The position numbers and the translations under genes are program-made. From Agapetus fuscipes (Eukaryota; Arthropoda; Insecta; Trichoptera; Glossosomatidae), in NCBI GenBank assembly GCA_951799405.1, contig OX637337.1:1674001-1738000 (forward strand): a stretch of 64,000 nt of DNA, written 5' to 3'. Within the stretch, counting starts at the first letter, position 1; each line of letters begins with the position of its first letter. This document shows positions 1-9,329 of this stretch, piece by piece. The notes beneath the pieces are model-generated. The model made no database searches. It was not told the origin of the DNA and saw nothing but the letters and a program-made list of their open reading frames with translations.

Positions 1-262
1 TTTACAAAGGGGGAGCATGTAGCGAGAGGAAACTAGTTATTTTTACAGGTAAATGGCTGGCCTTACGCCAATCACTTCGGTTGAAGTTTCCCTGCTTTTG
101 AAGGCGCTGGTACTCATTTGTTGTGAAGGCTGAGCAAACCTTGCCGGTATTTTTATTTTACGTTAGAAATAAACACCGAAACGGGAAATCGCTTCTGACA
201 TCCTCGGTGGGATTCAAACCCGAGCTCTCGGAATGGGATGCAAGCACTCCACCAATGGAACT
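1..262 (-). mobile_element. SINE A, nearly complete
   Basis: From GCATGTAGCGAGAGGAAAC through CCTCGGTGGGATTCAAACCC (B box on the minus strand) to AGCACTCCACCAATGG. It probably continues left of the window. Confidence 0.88.
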
Positions 263-362
263 TATTCGCTGATTTGACTAAACCATTCCTTTCTCGATCT
301 TCCTTTCTCATACTGACTCTTACATTCATTATTTTTTTCAAAATGCCCGAACCATCTCAAAT
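262..362 (-). pseudogene. RTE C-terminal fragment
   Basis: On the minus strand it reads LRWFGHFEKNNECKSQYEKG then RSRKEWFSQISE, the degraded FGH-ERM to RKVW-DQI stretch of the RTE C-terminus. It is sandwiched between a SINE A and a SINE C piece. Too short to assign a subfamily. Confidence 0.65.
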
Positions 363-490
363 CGCTGTTATGGTCGAGCGGATAAGACGTTGGTGAATTT
401 CCGTTATTGAAAAAAGTTTGAACCCCGCCTGCGACGTGTCCTATCGACTTATTATAACTTGCCTTATAACTTTGACTCCGGTTCATTATA
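363..490 (+). repeat. SINE C head
   Basis: CGCTGTTATGGTCGAGCGGA and GTTTGAACCCCGCCTGCGAC give A and B boxes; the rest is truncated by a MITE. Confidence 0.7.
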
Positions 491-732
491 TCGCTACCCC
501 AGTTCTTGTTTATCGTATACGCCAATCTTGTCAAATATGACTTTTACATGCAGTTGTCTTATAAATCAAATTCTACACAATCTGAGCTAAGAAAAACCGT
601 AAAACTCGATAATGTGAGAGTTCTTTTAAATATTTTTTTAATAAATTTCTTGTTTTCATAAGACACATGCAAACATTGCTCATGTAAAATTTTCTCAATG
701 GCGTATACGATAAACAAGAACTAAGGCAGTGA
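491..732. mobile_element. MITE 1 with 24-bp perfect inverted ends
   Basis: AGTTCTTGTTTATCGTATAC then GCCA at 501-524 is repeated inverted at 699-722, and the outer bases TCGCT / AGTGA also pair loosely. The interior has CAAATTCTACACAATCTGAG and AATGTGAGAGTT. Non-coding. Confidence 0.85.
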
Positions 733-1282
733 TATGTCATTGGGTTATTCTTAATTAATACTTAATTAAAATTATTCAATGAAAAATTAATAGAAGAATC
801 TATGTGTAATGTTGATACCTGTTTCTGGCCTGATAACATATAAAGATTAGTGAAGTGCACTCCTCTAAATAATTCACAAATATTTTTTTTTTTAAATGGC
901 CAACTTAAGCGTCTTCTAAAGAATATATAAAGTAAACTAAATATTCTAGGGAGCGTTTTCATTTGCCATCATTTTGGTGAAATGCTGTGGTTTTACACTT
1001 CTAGTAGGTAGGTACTTACAGAAAACAGAAAGTGAGCCGTCTACCAACGCAATAAAACAAGTGTAGGATTTATATGACGTGAATACTGTTGTGATGTAAT
1101 CTGCCATCACTAGGAATTACGTACATCTATGTGTGAGCATAATATTATCGACGGACCAAAAAAATCAAGCGATCATATTCAACAAACTATTTAATATCGT
1201 AGTCATGACAAAAGAAGGCATAAAAATGAAAAAACACGGTTTTTTGGGTTTCTATGAACTCTAGCTTATGATTTCGGCATCT
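733..1282. other. Unassigned AT-rich stretch
   Basis: No gene, splice-supported exon or known repeat is recognised. AAATATTTTTTTTTTTAAA and scattered short inverted repeats only. Confidence 0.5.
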
Positions 1283-1460
1283 CGTCCTCCAGTGCTTGTT
1301 TGGTCCATCTAATATTTGATTCAAACATGATATTTCAATGACATTGTCTTAAGAATCACATTCTACACAAACTGAGAAAAGAAAACAACGTAAAACACGA
1401 TAATGTGAGAGCTGTTTTTTAATGTTTTCAAAATCAATTTCCAGCATTCATAAGACACAT
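1283..1460 (+). repeat. MITE 2, left part
   Basis: CTCCAGTGCTTGTTTGGTCC, GAATCACATTCTACACAAAC. The right end is cut by the L2/CR1 fragment, though CATTCATAAGACACAT is still visible. Confidence 0.72.
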
Positions 1461-1489
1461 CGGTTCAGTTCCTACAGATACAAACATTG

Positions 1490-1740
1490 CTCGAAGTGGA
1501 TCTTCATTCTTCTCTTGAAGCTCACAATTCCTGCCTTGACGCGCACTTCTGGGGGCAGCTGATTCCAAGTGGACGGTCCTGCAATGGCGAAACATTTTTC
1601 TTTGCTCCATTTTCTGCATAGTTAGTGAACTTTCACAAAGTGAGCTCCCACTCTTTTAGAATCTCCCGGATTATCAGTTCCTGCAGGTACTCTGGCGCTA
1701 TTCCAAGCAGATACATGTTCAATCGGCGCCTTAACGTCTT
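1490..1740 (-). pseudogene. CR1/L2-type RT C-terminal fragment
   Basis: The minus strand gives APEYLQELIIRE, then after decay CFAIAGPSTWNQLPPEVRVK and SFKRRMKIHF. This is the aP-YL ... W-N-LP-E-R ... F---K-hf ending shared by CR1 and L2 elements. It abuts the RTE fragment at 1741 and cuts off a MITE copy on its left. Confidence 0.75.
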
Positions 1741-2075
1741 CTGTAACTGTTACTCTGTCGCCATTCCGCTAGGGTTAGCCAAAGCCTCTGCAGAGGTGCC
1801 TCCAATTTTTCTTATCCTTACATATCTTTTTCAATTCATTCATATCCCTCACCTTTTTCATGCATCTTCTTCTTTTACGCTTAATTTGTAGATATATCCC
1901 ATTCTTTCACAATCTCCTCAATCTGATCACTCCATACTTTTCTCGGTCGTCCCTTTCTTCTTTTTCTTTTCCCACTTCCTTTGTAAATATACATTGTCAG
2001 TCTATCATCATTCATTCTTTCCACATGCCCAAACCATCTCATCGCATTCTTTTGTACCTTTACTTGGATAATGGA
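1741..2075 (-). pseudogene. RTE 3' fragment
   Basis: The minus strand reads MRWFGHVERMNDDRLTMYIY, then KGSGKRKRRKGRPRKVWSDQ, then a frame break and KKICKDKKNWRHLCRGFG-like coding. It ends with GGAATGGCGACAGAGTAACA and a short AACAGTTAC tail. It is close in sequence to the 47-50 kb element but has a different 3' end repeat. The plus-strand open frames here are chance. Confidence 0.82.
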
Positions 2076-2642
2076 TAGTCTAAAAGCATTGTATTGTGCG
2101 TAAAGACAAATCTTCCAGTTTTTGAGTCACATCCCATGGTGGACCAATCACATGAAGACAACCGTAAAAACCCGTGATGATCAAAGAAGAATTATCAACG
2201 TTTTCTTAATGGTTGCAACCCTCACAGTTAAAGAAAGAGAATAAAAGAAGTCGAGATAATACAAATTAAAGTTAAAAAGTCAGAAAGTTCTTTGGAAGAA
2301 AACTAAAGATTATTTACTGTTCCATCATAGTTCAACAATAGCTTATTGACTTTTAACTGAAGAAAGGACAAACGCATAAAAATTGGGATAAAAGTTTTCT
2401 ATTGTTACAAAACTTCTGTTTGAAATAGGTTTTCTCCCAAGGGATATAGTACCTACGAAATCTTGTATCCAAACGAAAATAAATTGTTTTTTCCAGAGAT
2501 ATATCGACCATCTTTGAGTTATGTAAACTTTGCATTACGTCGCTCAACTTCCTTGACATCGAATACTCGATGAGAAAAAATGTGGGTGAAGAAATAAATA
2601 AAGAATCCAACACAATTCGGTTCAAAAAAACACAACTAATAC
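2076..2642. other. Unassigned stretch between RTE and SINE B
   Basis: A 90-codon open frame on the minus strand (2353-2625) has no recognisable motif and ordinary intergenic composition. Nothing else seen. Confidence 0.45.
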
Positions 2643-2983
2643 CGTATTACGGTGTAGCTCAGTGGTAACACTGCGGACTGTGAATGGGAAGGTTGTGGGT
2701 TCAAATTCCGGCGGAGCACACAAAATATACCATTTATATTTTCAAATTTGCTCCTCGCTGGGTTGAAAAATTCATAAACCTTTGCCAATGACCGGTCACC
2801 AAAGGTCCATCCACCCTTACAGCAACTGGATATTGCTGAATATTGGCGCTTTGTAGTGACGACCAAGCTCATAAACAACACCTCTGCGGCTATACAACAA
2901 GTGTCATAGACCCCTATGACACTTGTTGTATAGTCTCTAGAATCTAGGGAGCCTCCCGCATAGGATTTCTTAAAAAAAAAAAC
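2643..2983 (+). mobile_element. SINE B, tRNA-like head, A tail
   Basis: GGTGTAGCTCAGTGGTAACA is the A-box region and GGTTCAAATTCC the B box. The body passes GACCGGTCACCAAAGGTCCA and ends with a type-1 tail, CTAGGGAGCCTCCCGCATAG, and an A run at 2972-2981. A short inverted repeat (ACAAGTGTCATAG / CTATGACACTTGT) lies at 2899-2923. No 5S head. Confidence 0.88.
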
Positions 2984-2989
2984 ATCTTG

Positions 2990-3060
2990 TAGATTGTAGG
3001 GGTTGCATGTGACGATTCGAGACCTATTCATTTTTACAGGTAAGGCTTACGCCAACCACT
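2990..3060 (-). repeat. SINE A 3' fragment
   Basis: GGGGTTGCATGTGACGATTC to TAAGGCTTACGCCAACCACT, between SINE B and an RTE tail module. Confidence 0.75.
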
Positions 3061-3064
3061 TTTG

Positions 3065-3232
3065 CTAATACCATACCTCTGTTTCCGGGAAGGGTGACAA
3101 GAGTTGAAAGGCTTATGTTCATGTGATTTTTCGTAAGTGCATGAACTTACACGTGTCTGCTAGGGGCGTGCATTGAGTATAAGCCTTTATTGTCTCAGCT
3201 CTTTGCAACTTAGATTATAGATTCTGGGTTGC
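3065..3232 (+). repeat. RTE tail module, partial
   Basis: From CTGTTTCCGGGAAGGGTGAC to TTTGCAACTTAGATTATAGA. It lacks its 5' part and lies against a SINE A fragment. Confidence 0.8.
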
Positions 3233-3687
3233 TAAGGACCCTTGTCTGATAGACCTGTCACGTTCGCCCAAACCAAATTTTAATTTTGTGCCGAGTCCAT
3301 TTAGAATTAAAACTTTAAGTTATTTTAGTGTACCCACTATTCTTGTATACCCACTGACAACTATTATCCTTTATTATATTACCCTTCGTCGTCGTCATTC
3401 GTCGTCGAGTTTCGATTTTCAAAATCAATGCCATCACAGCAGATGAAACACATTCATGCTCTATAGCAAATTAATTTTTGTATATATGCTGCAATGCGGC
3501 GAGCTTACGCGTGTGTGTTTACAAATGTATGAAAACTTTTAGGAATTAATCTGTTTGTTCATACTAAAAATGTATGGAACAATATTGACATCTAGCGGCA
3601 AAACGTAAAAGTTTTTTTTACATTTTCTTTTATTTCATGCAAATTAAAAATAAAAAAAAAGCCAAATAAAAATGGATTTCAATCTGT

Positions 3688-5832
3688 AATCTAAGTTGCA
3701 AACATATATAACATTTGAGATTCATATTACATGCATTCTTACGAGCAGACATGTATAAGTTCTAATCTAATATAATCTAAGCTGCAAAGATATATATCAT
3801 TTAAGATTTATATTAAATGCATTCCCACAAGCAGATATGTATAAGTTCCCGCTTACATATGCTGCATGTGTACTTACAACATAACAGCCCATTCCAAATG
3901 AACATAAGCCCTGCAACTCTTGCCAACCTTCCCTGAAACAAAGGTGAATTTGCAAAGTAAACCATTTTTTAAAGTATGGGTGGTCAGCCTCATACCAACC
4001 TATAAGTCAAGAAAATTATTTTGTGTATTTCTGTACATAATCTAAGTTGCAAAGATACATACCATTTAAGATTCATATTAAATGCATTCCCACACGCAGA
4101 CAGGTACAAGTTCACGCTTACAAATGCCCAATGTGGACTTGCAAAATAAAAAAACTAATCTCAAATGAACATAAGCCCTGCAACTTTTGCCGACTTTTCC
4201 TCAAACAGAGATAAAATTTGCATGGTAAACCATTGCTTACAGTATGGGTGGTCAGCCACATACTAACCTTTTAGTCAAGGAAATTATTTTGTTTAGTTCT
4301 ATAATCTAAGTTGCAAAGATACATACCATTTGAGATTCATATTAAATGCATTCCCACAAGCAGACAGGTACAAGTTCACGCTTACAAATGCCCAATGTGG
4401 ACTTGCAAAATAAAAAAAACTAATCTCAAATGAACATAAGCCCTGCAACTCTTGCCGACTTTTCCTCAAACAGAGATAAAATTTGCATTGTGAACCATTG
4501 CTTACAGTATGGGTGGTCAGCCACATACTAACCTTTTAGTCAAGGAAATTAATTTGTTTAGTTCATTAATCTAAGTTGCAAAGATACATACCATTTGAGA
4601 TTCATATTAAATGCATTCCCACAAGCAGACAGGTACAAGTTCACGCTTACAAATGCCCAATGTGGACTTGCAAAATAAAAAAAACTAATCTCAAATGAAC
4701 ATAAGCCCTGCAACTCTTGCCGACTTTTCCTCAAACAGAGATAAAATTTGCATTGTGAACCATTGCTTACAGTATGGGTGGTCAGCCACATACTAACCTT
4801 TTAGTCAAGGAAATTAATTTGTTTAGTTCATTAATCTAAGTTGCAAAGATACATACCATTTGAGATTCATATTAAATGCATTCCCACAAGCAGACAGGTA
4901 TAAGTTCGCGCTTACAAATGCCCCATGTGGACTTATAAAATAAAAAACTAATCTTAAATGAACATAAGCCCTGCAACTCTTGCCGACTTTTCCTCAAACA
5001 GAGATAAAATTTTCATTGTAAAACAATCTTACAGTATGGGTGGTCAGCCACATACTAACCTATAAGTCAAGGAAATTATTTTGTTTAGTTCTATAATCTA
5101 AGTTGCAAAGATACATACCATTTGAGATTCATATAAAATGCATTCCCACAAGCAGACAGGTACAAGTTCACGCTTACAAATGCCCAATGTGGACTTGCAA
5201 AATAAAAAAAACTAATCTCAAATGAACATAAGCCCTGCAACTCTTGCCGACTTTTCCTCAAACAGAGATAAAATTTGCATTGTGAACCATTGCTTACAGT
5301 ATGGGTGGTCAGCCACATACTAACCTTTTAGTCAAGGAAATTATTTTGTTTAGTTCATTAATCTAAGTTGCAAGATACATACCATTTGAGATTCATATTA
5401 AATGCATTCCCACTAGCAGACAGGTATAAGTTCGCGCTTACAAATGCCCCATGTGGACTTATAAAATAAAAAACTAATCTTAAATGAACATAAGCCCTGC
5501 AACTCTTGCCGACTTTTCCTCAAACAGAGATAAAATTTTCATGGTAAACCATTCTTACAGTATGGGTGGTCAGCCACATACTAACCTATAAGTCAAGGAA
5601 ATTATTTTGTTAAGTTCTATAATCTAAGTTGCAAAGATACATACCAATCGAGATTCATATTAATTGCATTCCCACAAGCAGACATTTATAAGTTCACGCT
5701 TACACATAATGCATGTTGACTTACAACATAAAAACCCAATCTCAAATTAATATAAGCCCTGCAACTCTTGCCAATCTTCCCTGAAACACAGCTGAAATCT
5801 TCAAAGTGAACCATTTTTTAAACTATGGGTGG
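3688..5832 (-). repeat. Tandem array of ~263-bp RTE tail modules (about 8 units)
   Basis: All units run antisense. The mark AATCTAAGTTGCAAAGATAC recurs near 4305, 4568, 4838, 5097 and 5622 with divergent forms at each end, and GTATGGGTGGTCAGCCACAT recurs near 4246, 4508, 4773, 5036, 5299 and 5563. Two neighbouring units (4299-4550 and 4560-4810) differ by only a few bases. This local homogeneity is what unequal crossing-over would produce. Repeated 75-codon open frames in it are simply the unit read in one frame. Confidence 0.92.
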
Positions 5833-5935
5833 TCGATTTTCTTTTACAAAGGCTGCATGTTTTTATTTTACATGTTTTCCGAATTTTAACGCGAGGAAAC
5901 TATGCGCAATATACACATTCACCAAATGTTAAGGG

Positions 5936-5980
5936 GTTGGGCTGCGTAGCAGCCAGGGGCAACGCCCCTAGTAATTCCTT
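5936..5980. repeat. Pair of short GC hairpins
   Basis: GGCTGCGTAGCAGCC and AGGGGCAACGCCCCT stand side by side in AT-rich DNA, just before the hairpin-motif repeat. Function unknown. Confidence 0.5.
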
Positions 5981-6080
5981 TATTACCTGATGATGATTAC
6001 TGTGTAGTCGAAAACGTTTGTGTCCAAATAATAAAAAAAATAAGAGTGAAAATAAAAACAGTGTTTTAATAATTTAAAGT
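5980..6080 (+). repeat. Hairpin-motif repeat (CCTGATGATG ... GAAAACG), unit 1
   Basis: CCTGATGATGATTAC-TGT-GTAGTCGAAAACG forms a 6-bp stem, and downstream is GTGAAAATAAAAACAGTG. It is followed by a second, opposite unit at 6141-6312. Confidence 0.75.
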
Positions 6081-6140
6081 CAAGTTATTTTGTTATATTT
6101 TGTATTGCTTGTGTATTAACACTGTGAAAATTCATATTGT

Positions 6141-6312
6141 TTAATTTTATAATTTTTGATTAATTAAAAACACTGTTTATTTTCACGGATAAATTTATTA
6201 AATAAGATTAAAATTTTTAAACAAATTACTAACGTTTTCGACCTAGAAGGTCATCATCAGGTATGTATGAAAATAAACAGTGTTTTTAATTAATCAAAAA
6301 TTATAAAATTAA
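6141..6312 (-). repeat. Foldback with hairpin motif, unit 2
   Basis: The arms 6141-6185 and 6268-6312 are perfect 45-base inverted repeats. The loop carries, on the minus strand, CCTGATGATGACCTTCTAGG then TCGAAAACGT. On the left lies the boundary sequence TGTGTATTAACACTGTGAAA. Confidence 0.85.
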
Positions 6313-6872
6313 AAAAAGTTATTTTGTTTTTGTTTTTGTTTTAATTTTAAGAAAATCACTTTCCATCTAAATGGTGCATTTACCTTTGTCTTTATCTTCG
6401 TTACCTTCAGGGTCCATGGAAGATTGTACTTCAAAATCGAAGGCAAGGGCAGCTATGTAATAAAAGGGAAAATAAAAATAGCAAGCCTCTCGGAAAAATC
6501 TTTTTATTAAAAATCCGGAATCCTCGGGAAAGTGAAGAGGGAGAAAATGTATTTTCTTGAGAAATTTCAAATCAAATTATCCATTTAGAGATTCTGTTTA
6601 TTTTTTTTTTAATCTGTTAAAAATTTTTAGGCGAAAGACTATTTTTGTTTTCGAAAATGACTAAGTTAAGGTTATCACAGAAAATGTTAAAGCCAATGAA
6701 AAAAGTCATACTGCTTAAGTAGAAAATTCGATTTGTAGGTAAAATATTAATATGCATCCAAATTTTTTGATTTTTTTTTCGAAACACGTAATTTTTGGTA
6801 ATTTTTATTTGCAATGATCGAGTAAATGATTTCAGTAAGGCACCAAGTACAAAATGTTAAATATTTAATAAA
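6313..6872. other. Unassigned AT-rich stretch
   Basis: Overlapping short frames on the minus strand without motifs; low-complexity T runs near 6600 and 6770. Confidence 0.45.
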
Positions 6873-7083
6873 GTCGGTGTTATAGCCGCGGGGATCAAGA
6901 CAGGTTATTTGGAACCGGATAACGCTGGTTCGAATCCCGCGACGATAACTTCGACCCTGGTTCAACAGATGCCGTTGCATGCACACAAGCTTCTGCTTTC
7001 GCATGAAGACAACTGGCCAGGTAAAATAGGTTGGTGGATTGCATTCCTTTCCACAAATCTATTTAAAAAAAAAAAAAAAAAAG
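6873..7083 (+). mobile_element. SINE C, tRNA-like head, A tail
   Basis: GTCGGTGTTATAGCCGCGGG (A-box side), GGTTCGAATCCCGCG (B box), then CCCTGGTTCAACAGATGCCG, GCTTCTGCTTTCGCATGAAG and an A run at 7065-7082. An extended variable-arm region between the boxes suggests a Ser- or Leu-tRNA ancestor. Confidence 0.85.
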
Positions 7084-7085
7084 TA

Positions 7086-7353
7086 TTTTGTTTAATCTAA
7101 TCTAATCTAATCTAAGTTGCAAAGATATGTTACATTGAAGATTCACATTACATGCATTCTCACAACCAGACACGTACAAGTTCGCGCTTGCACATGCCTC
7201 ATGTAAACCTACAACATAAAAACCAAATCTCCAATGGACATACACCCTGCAACTCTTGCCGTCATTCTCTGAGACAGGGGTAACATTGGCAGAGCGAACC
7301 ATTTATACAGCATGGGTGATCAGCCTCACACCAACCTATAAGTCAAGGAACAA
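7086..7353 (-). repeat. RTE tail module with TCTAA repeat end
   Basis: It starts on the plus strand with TTTAATCTAATCTAATCTAA and ends CCAACCTATAAGTCAAGGAA. It lies directly against the poly-A of SINE C, so one inserted next to the other. Confidence 0.9.
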
Positions 7354-7530
7354 GGAAATCAAGGCAGATAATTTAAATAGAGAGAAAATAAAGTGTTAAA
7401 AAAGCTGCCTTACGATATTTTCCATAAAATTGAAAATGCCACGCACAGTAAACAACAGTTTGTAGAAAAATATGTGGAGGCGATGAAGGTGTCGTGAAAG
7501 CTGCATAAACAAGTTGATTTTTGTACAAAA

Positions 7531-7795
7531 ACGCAACTAAGCTGCACATATAGTTCTTGCCGTGTTCTCTTCGAAGGGATGGAATATGTCGAGTGCAAAC
7601 TATTTAGTTTTACAGGTAAGGGGGCTGACCTTACGTCGACAACTTCAGTTGAAGTGGGAGTTTCCCAGCTCCCAAGGGGGCTAGGCTGAGTGAGCCCTAC
7701 TGGTATTTTAATTTTGGTTCTGAAATACACACCGAAACGGGAGTCTACACCCTCGGTGGGATTCGAACCCGAGCTCTCGACATGGAATACAATCA
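7531..7795 (-). mobile_element. SINE A, interrupted by a foldback element (rest at 8546-8575)
   Basis: From CGCAACTAAGCTGCACATAT to GAGCTCTCGACATGGAATAC. Its promoter-proximal end resumes at 8546 as GCAATCACTCTACCAACTGA. The break is flanked by CAATCA on both sides. Confidence 0.9.
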
Positions 7796-8029
7796 ATTTT
7801 GTTAGCTTTAGGTTGGAATTACGGTCGTTTGACATATTTACTATAATAATAACTACACAGTAAAAAAATATTAGGCTAACCGTTATAACAGAACTTACAT
7901 TATTCTCGACGTTTCGTTAGCGACGTAGCTAACGTCTTCAGTTCATCCTCGGCCGTCGTGCAGCGAGGGTGTCTCATGAAGACGTTAGCTACGTTGCTAA
8001 CAAAACGTCGAGAATAATGTAAGTTCTCT

Positions 8030-8478
8030 TTTTTTTTTTTTTTAGAAATCCTGTGCGGGAGACTCCCTAGATTCTAAAGACTCTAGGGGTCTATGACACT
8101 TGTTATAGTGCCGCAGAGGGGTACGAGCTTGGTCGTCGCTACAAAGCGCCAATACTCAAGCAAGACCCTAGTTGCTGTAAGGCTGGATGGACCTTTGGTG
8201 ACCGGTCATTGGTAAAGGTTTTTATGAATTTTTCAACCCAGCGAAGAGCACATTCGAGATATAAATGGTGTATTTTTGTGCTCCGCCGGGATCCGAATCC
8301 ACAACCTTCCATTTACGAGTCCGAAGTGCTGCCACTACGGACTACGGACCGGTCCAAGATGCCAACGACACGCGGTGTACCTGAGCGGTTACCCATCCAA
8401 GCACTGACCACGCCCAATGTTGCTTAACTTCGGTGATCTATGGGAACCGGTGCTTTCAACATGGCTAACGTCGTTGAC
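8030..8478 (-). mobile_element. SINE B with a 5S rRNA-derived head (5S-tRNA composite SINE)
   Basis: This 449-bp unit on the minus strand consists of a 5S-like head (8478-8361), a ~10-bp linker, a tRNA-like part (about 8350-8275), a body and an A tail (T run 8030-8043). It is flanked by AGTTCTCT (8022-8029) and AGTCTCT (8479-8485), a near-perfect target duplication. The outer base of the 5S head touches that duplication, so the 5S end was the start of the copied RNA. The unit interrupts one arm of a foldback element. Other SINE B copies in the window show no complete 5S head. Confidence 0.9.
8361..8478 (-). rRNA. 5S rRNA-derived sequence, part of a SINE (not a free gene)
   Basis: Read on the minus strand, 118 bases match eukaryotic 5S rRNA almost throughout: CGATCACCGAAGTTAAGCAA-like, CATTGGGCGTGGTCAGTGCT, TGGATGGGTAACCGCTCAGG and a 3' end CGTGTCGTTGGC. 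This covers both helix I strands and the internal promoter region of a 5S gene. There is no T-run terminator after it. Instead it runs into a tRNA-like sequence, as expected for a composite SINE. It could still be transcribed by RNA polymerase III from the 5S-type promoter. Confidence 0.9.
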
Positions 8479-8545
8479 AGTCTCTTATAACGGTTCGTCT
8501 AATATAAATAAATTTTAACTGTATAGTTATTATTATTGTAAATAT

Positions 8546-8578
8546 GCAATCACTCTACCAACTGAGCTATGAATCGGA
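8546..8578 (-). repeat. SINE A, head part displaced by the insertion
   Basis: GCAATCACTCTACCAACTGA then GCTATGAATCGG is the A-box end of the SINE broken at 7795. Confidence 0.85.
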
Positions 8579-8649
8579 AAATCTGACAAATATTTTGAAC
8601 CTTCTTCTTTTTATTTGTAAGAAAAATAGGAAAACGTTTTCTTCCTGTT

Positions 8650-8734
8650 CTCAATACAATAACAGTGAAACTAAAACAGTGTTTCAAAAAAAGATTTAAC
8701 CGATGATTTTTTAGTGTTCATACACAAACCATTA

Positions 8735-8735
<1 letters not shown>
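8650..8735 (-). repeat. Degraded hairpin-motif repeat
   Basis: AAAACAGTGTTTC, then CGATGATTTTTTAGTGTTCA and TACACAAACCA resemble the boundary part of the family; the motif itself is not recognisable. Confidence 0.45.
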
Positions 8736-8765
<30 letters not shown>

Positions 8766-8987
8766 TGATCAAATTTCTTATTACATTATACATATATTTT
8801 TAACAATGTTTTTTTTTTTTTTTTTTTGCTTACCCTCATGCTGAAAGCAGAATGCTTGTGCGCATGCAGGGCGGGATACTACTTAACATTTTTTTTATTT
8901 TTTTTTAGCTACACATATTTAGTTAAATATTATTAACATATTATACAAATTACAAAATATACATATTTTTTTAACAAGAAAACAGTA

Positions 8988-9026
8988 CCTCATCAAAAAG
9001 AGACTTCGCTCTTGTGTTAGATGAGG
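8988..9026 (-). other. Stem-loop in the retrotransposon 3' UTR
   Basis: CCTCATC and GATGAGG pair over 7 bp, and inside them AGAG and CTCT can also pair around CGAAGT on the minus strand. It lies about 300 bp after the ORF2 stop. Non-LTR RTs often recognise 3' RNA structure, so a role in template recognition is plausible but inferred. Confidence 0.45.
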
Positions 9027-9329
9027 GATGCCTTAATCGAGCTTAAAACATTTTACTTAAATACAAATAATAATACAAAAAATAATGTGTCAGGATAATG
9101 AAAAGGAAAGCAAATGTAAGAAAAAACAAAATAAGAACAAACAGTAGTATGAATCAGAAAAGAAAAAAAAGAATAGCAGCGAAATATAAAATTAGTCATG
9201 ATTAAATACAAATATAAATACAAAGGATACAATTTAATGTTAAGCGTACTTAAAAATGGAAAAAAGAAAAAGCAATAGAAAAGAGAAAATAAACAAAAAT
9301 CAAAAACATAAACAATAATGAATTTTGCT

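Larger units (their letters stand above)
7796..8545. mobile_element. Foldback element with Penelope-like hairpin motif, interrupted by SINE B
   Basis: Without the SINE it is ~290 bp. The arms pair over about 105 bp each. AGAACTTACATTATTCTCGA (7891-7910) mirrors the right arm ending GTAAGTTCT near 8027, and TATTAGGCTAACCGTTATAA mirrors ACGGTTCGTCTAATA after the SINE. Each arm contains CTGAAGACGTTAGC and GAAACGTCGAG (or AAAACGTCGAG) around a self-pairing stem. It interrupts a SINE A with CAATCA on each side. Confidence 0.82.

Noticed and set aside
2646..2720. tRNA-like sequence GGTGTAGCTCAGTGG ... GGTTCAAATTCC
   Set aside because: It is the head of a SINE B with the family body and A tail.
4299..5318. 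Three near-identical 75-77 codon frames on the minus strand
   Set aside because: They recur once per unit of the tandem RTE tail array, so they are a property of the repeat. No start context or domain supports a gene family.
3688..5832. CRISPR-like direct repeats
   Set aside because: Units are ~263 bp without spacers and derive from a eukaryotic retroelement.
5985..6012. Strict hammerhead ribozyme (CTGATGA ... GAAA)
   Set aside because: The stem begins with an extra base after CTGATGA and, in other copies, pairs using bases that should stay in the core. Some copies have CTGAAGA or CAAA. It is kept only as a hammerhead-like motif.
8361..8478. Stand-alone functional 5S rRNA gene
   Set aside because: There is no terminator after the 3' end, and the unit has SINE borders with target duplication and an A tail.
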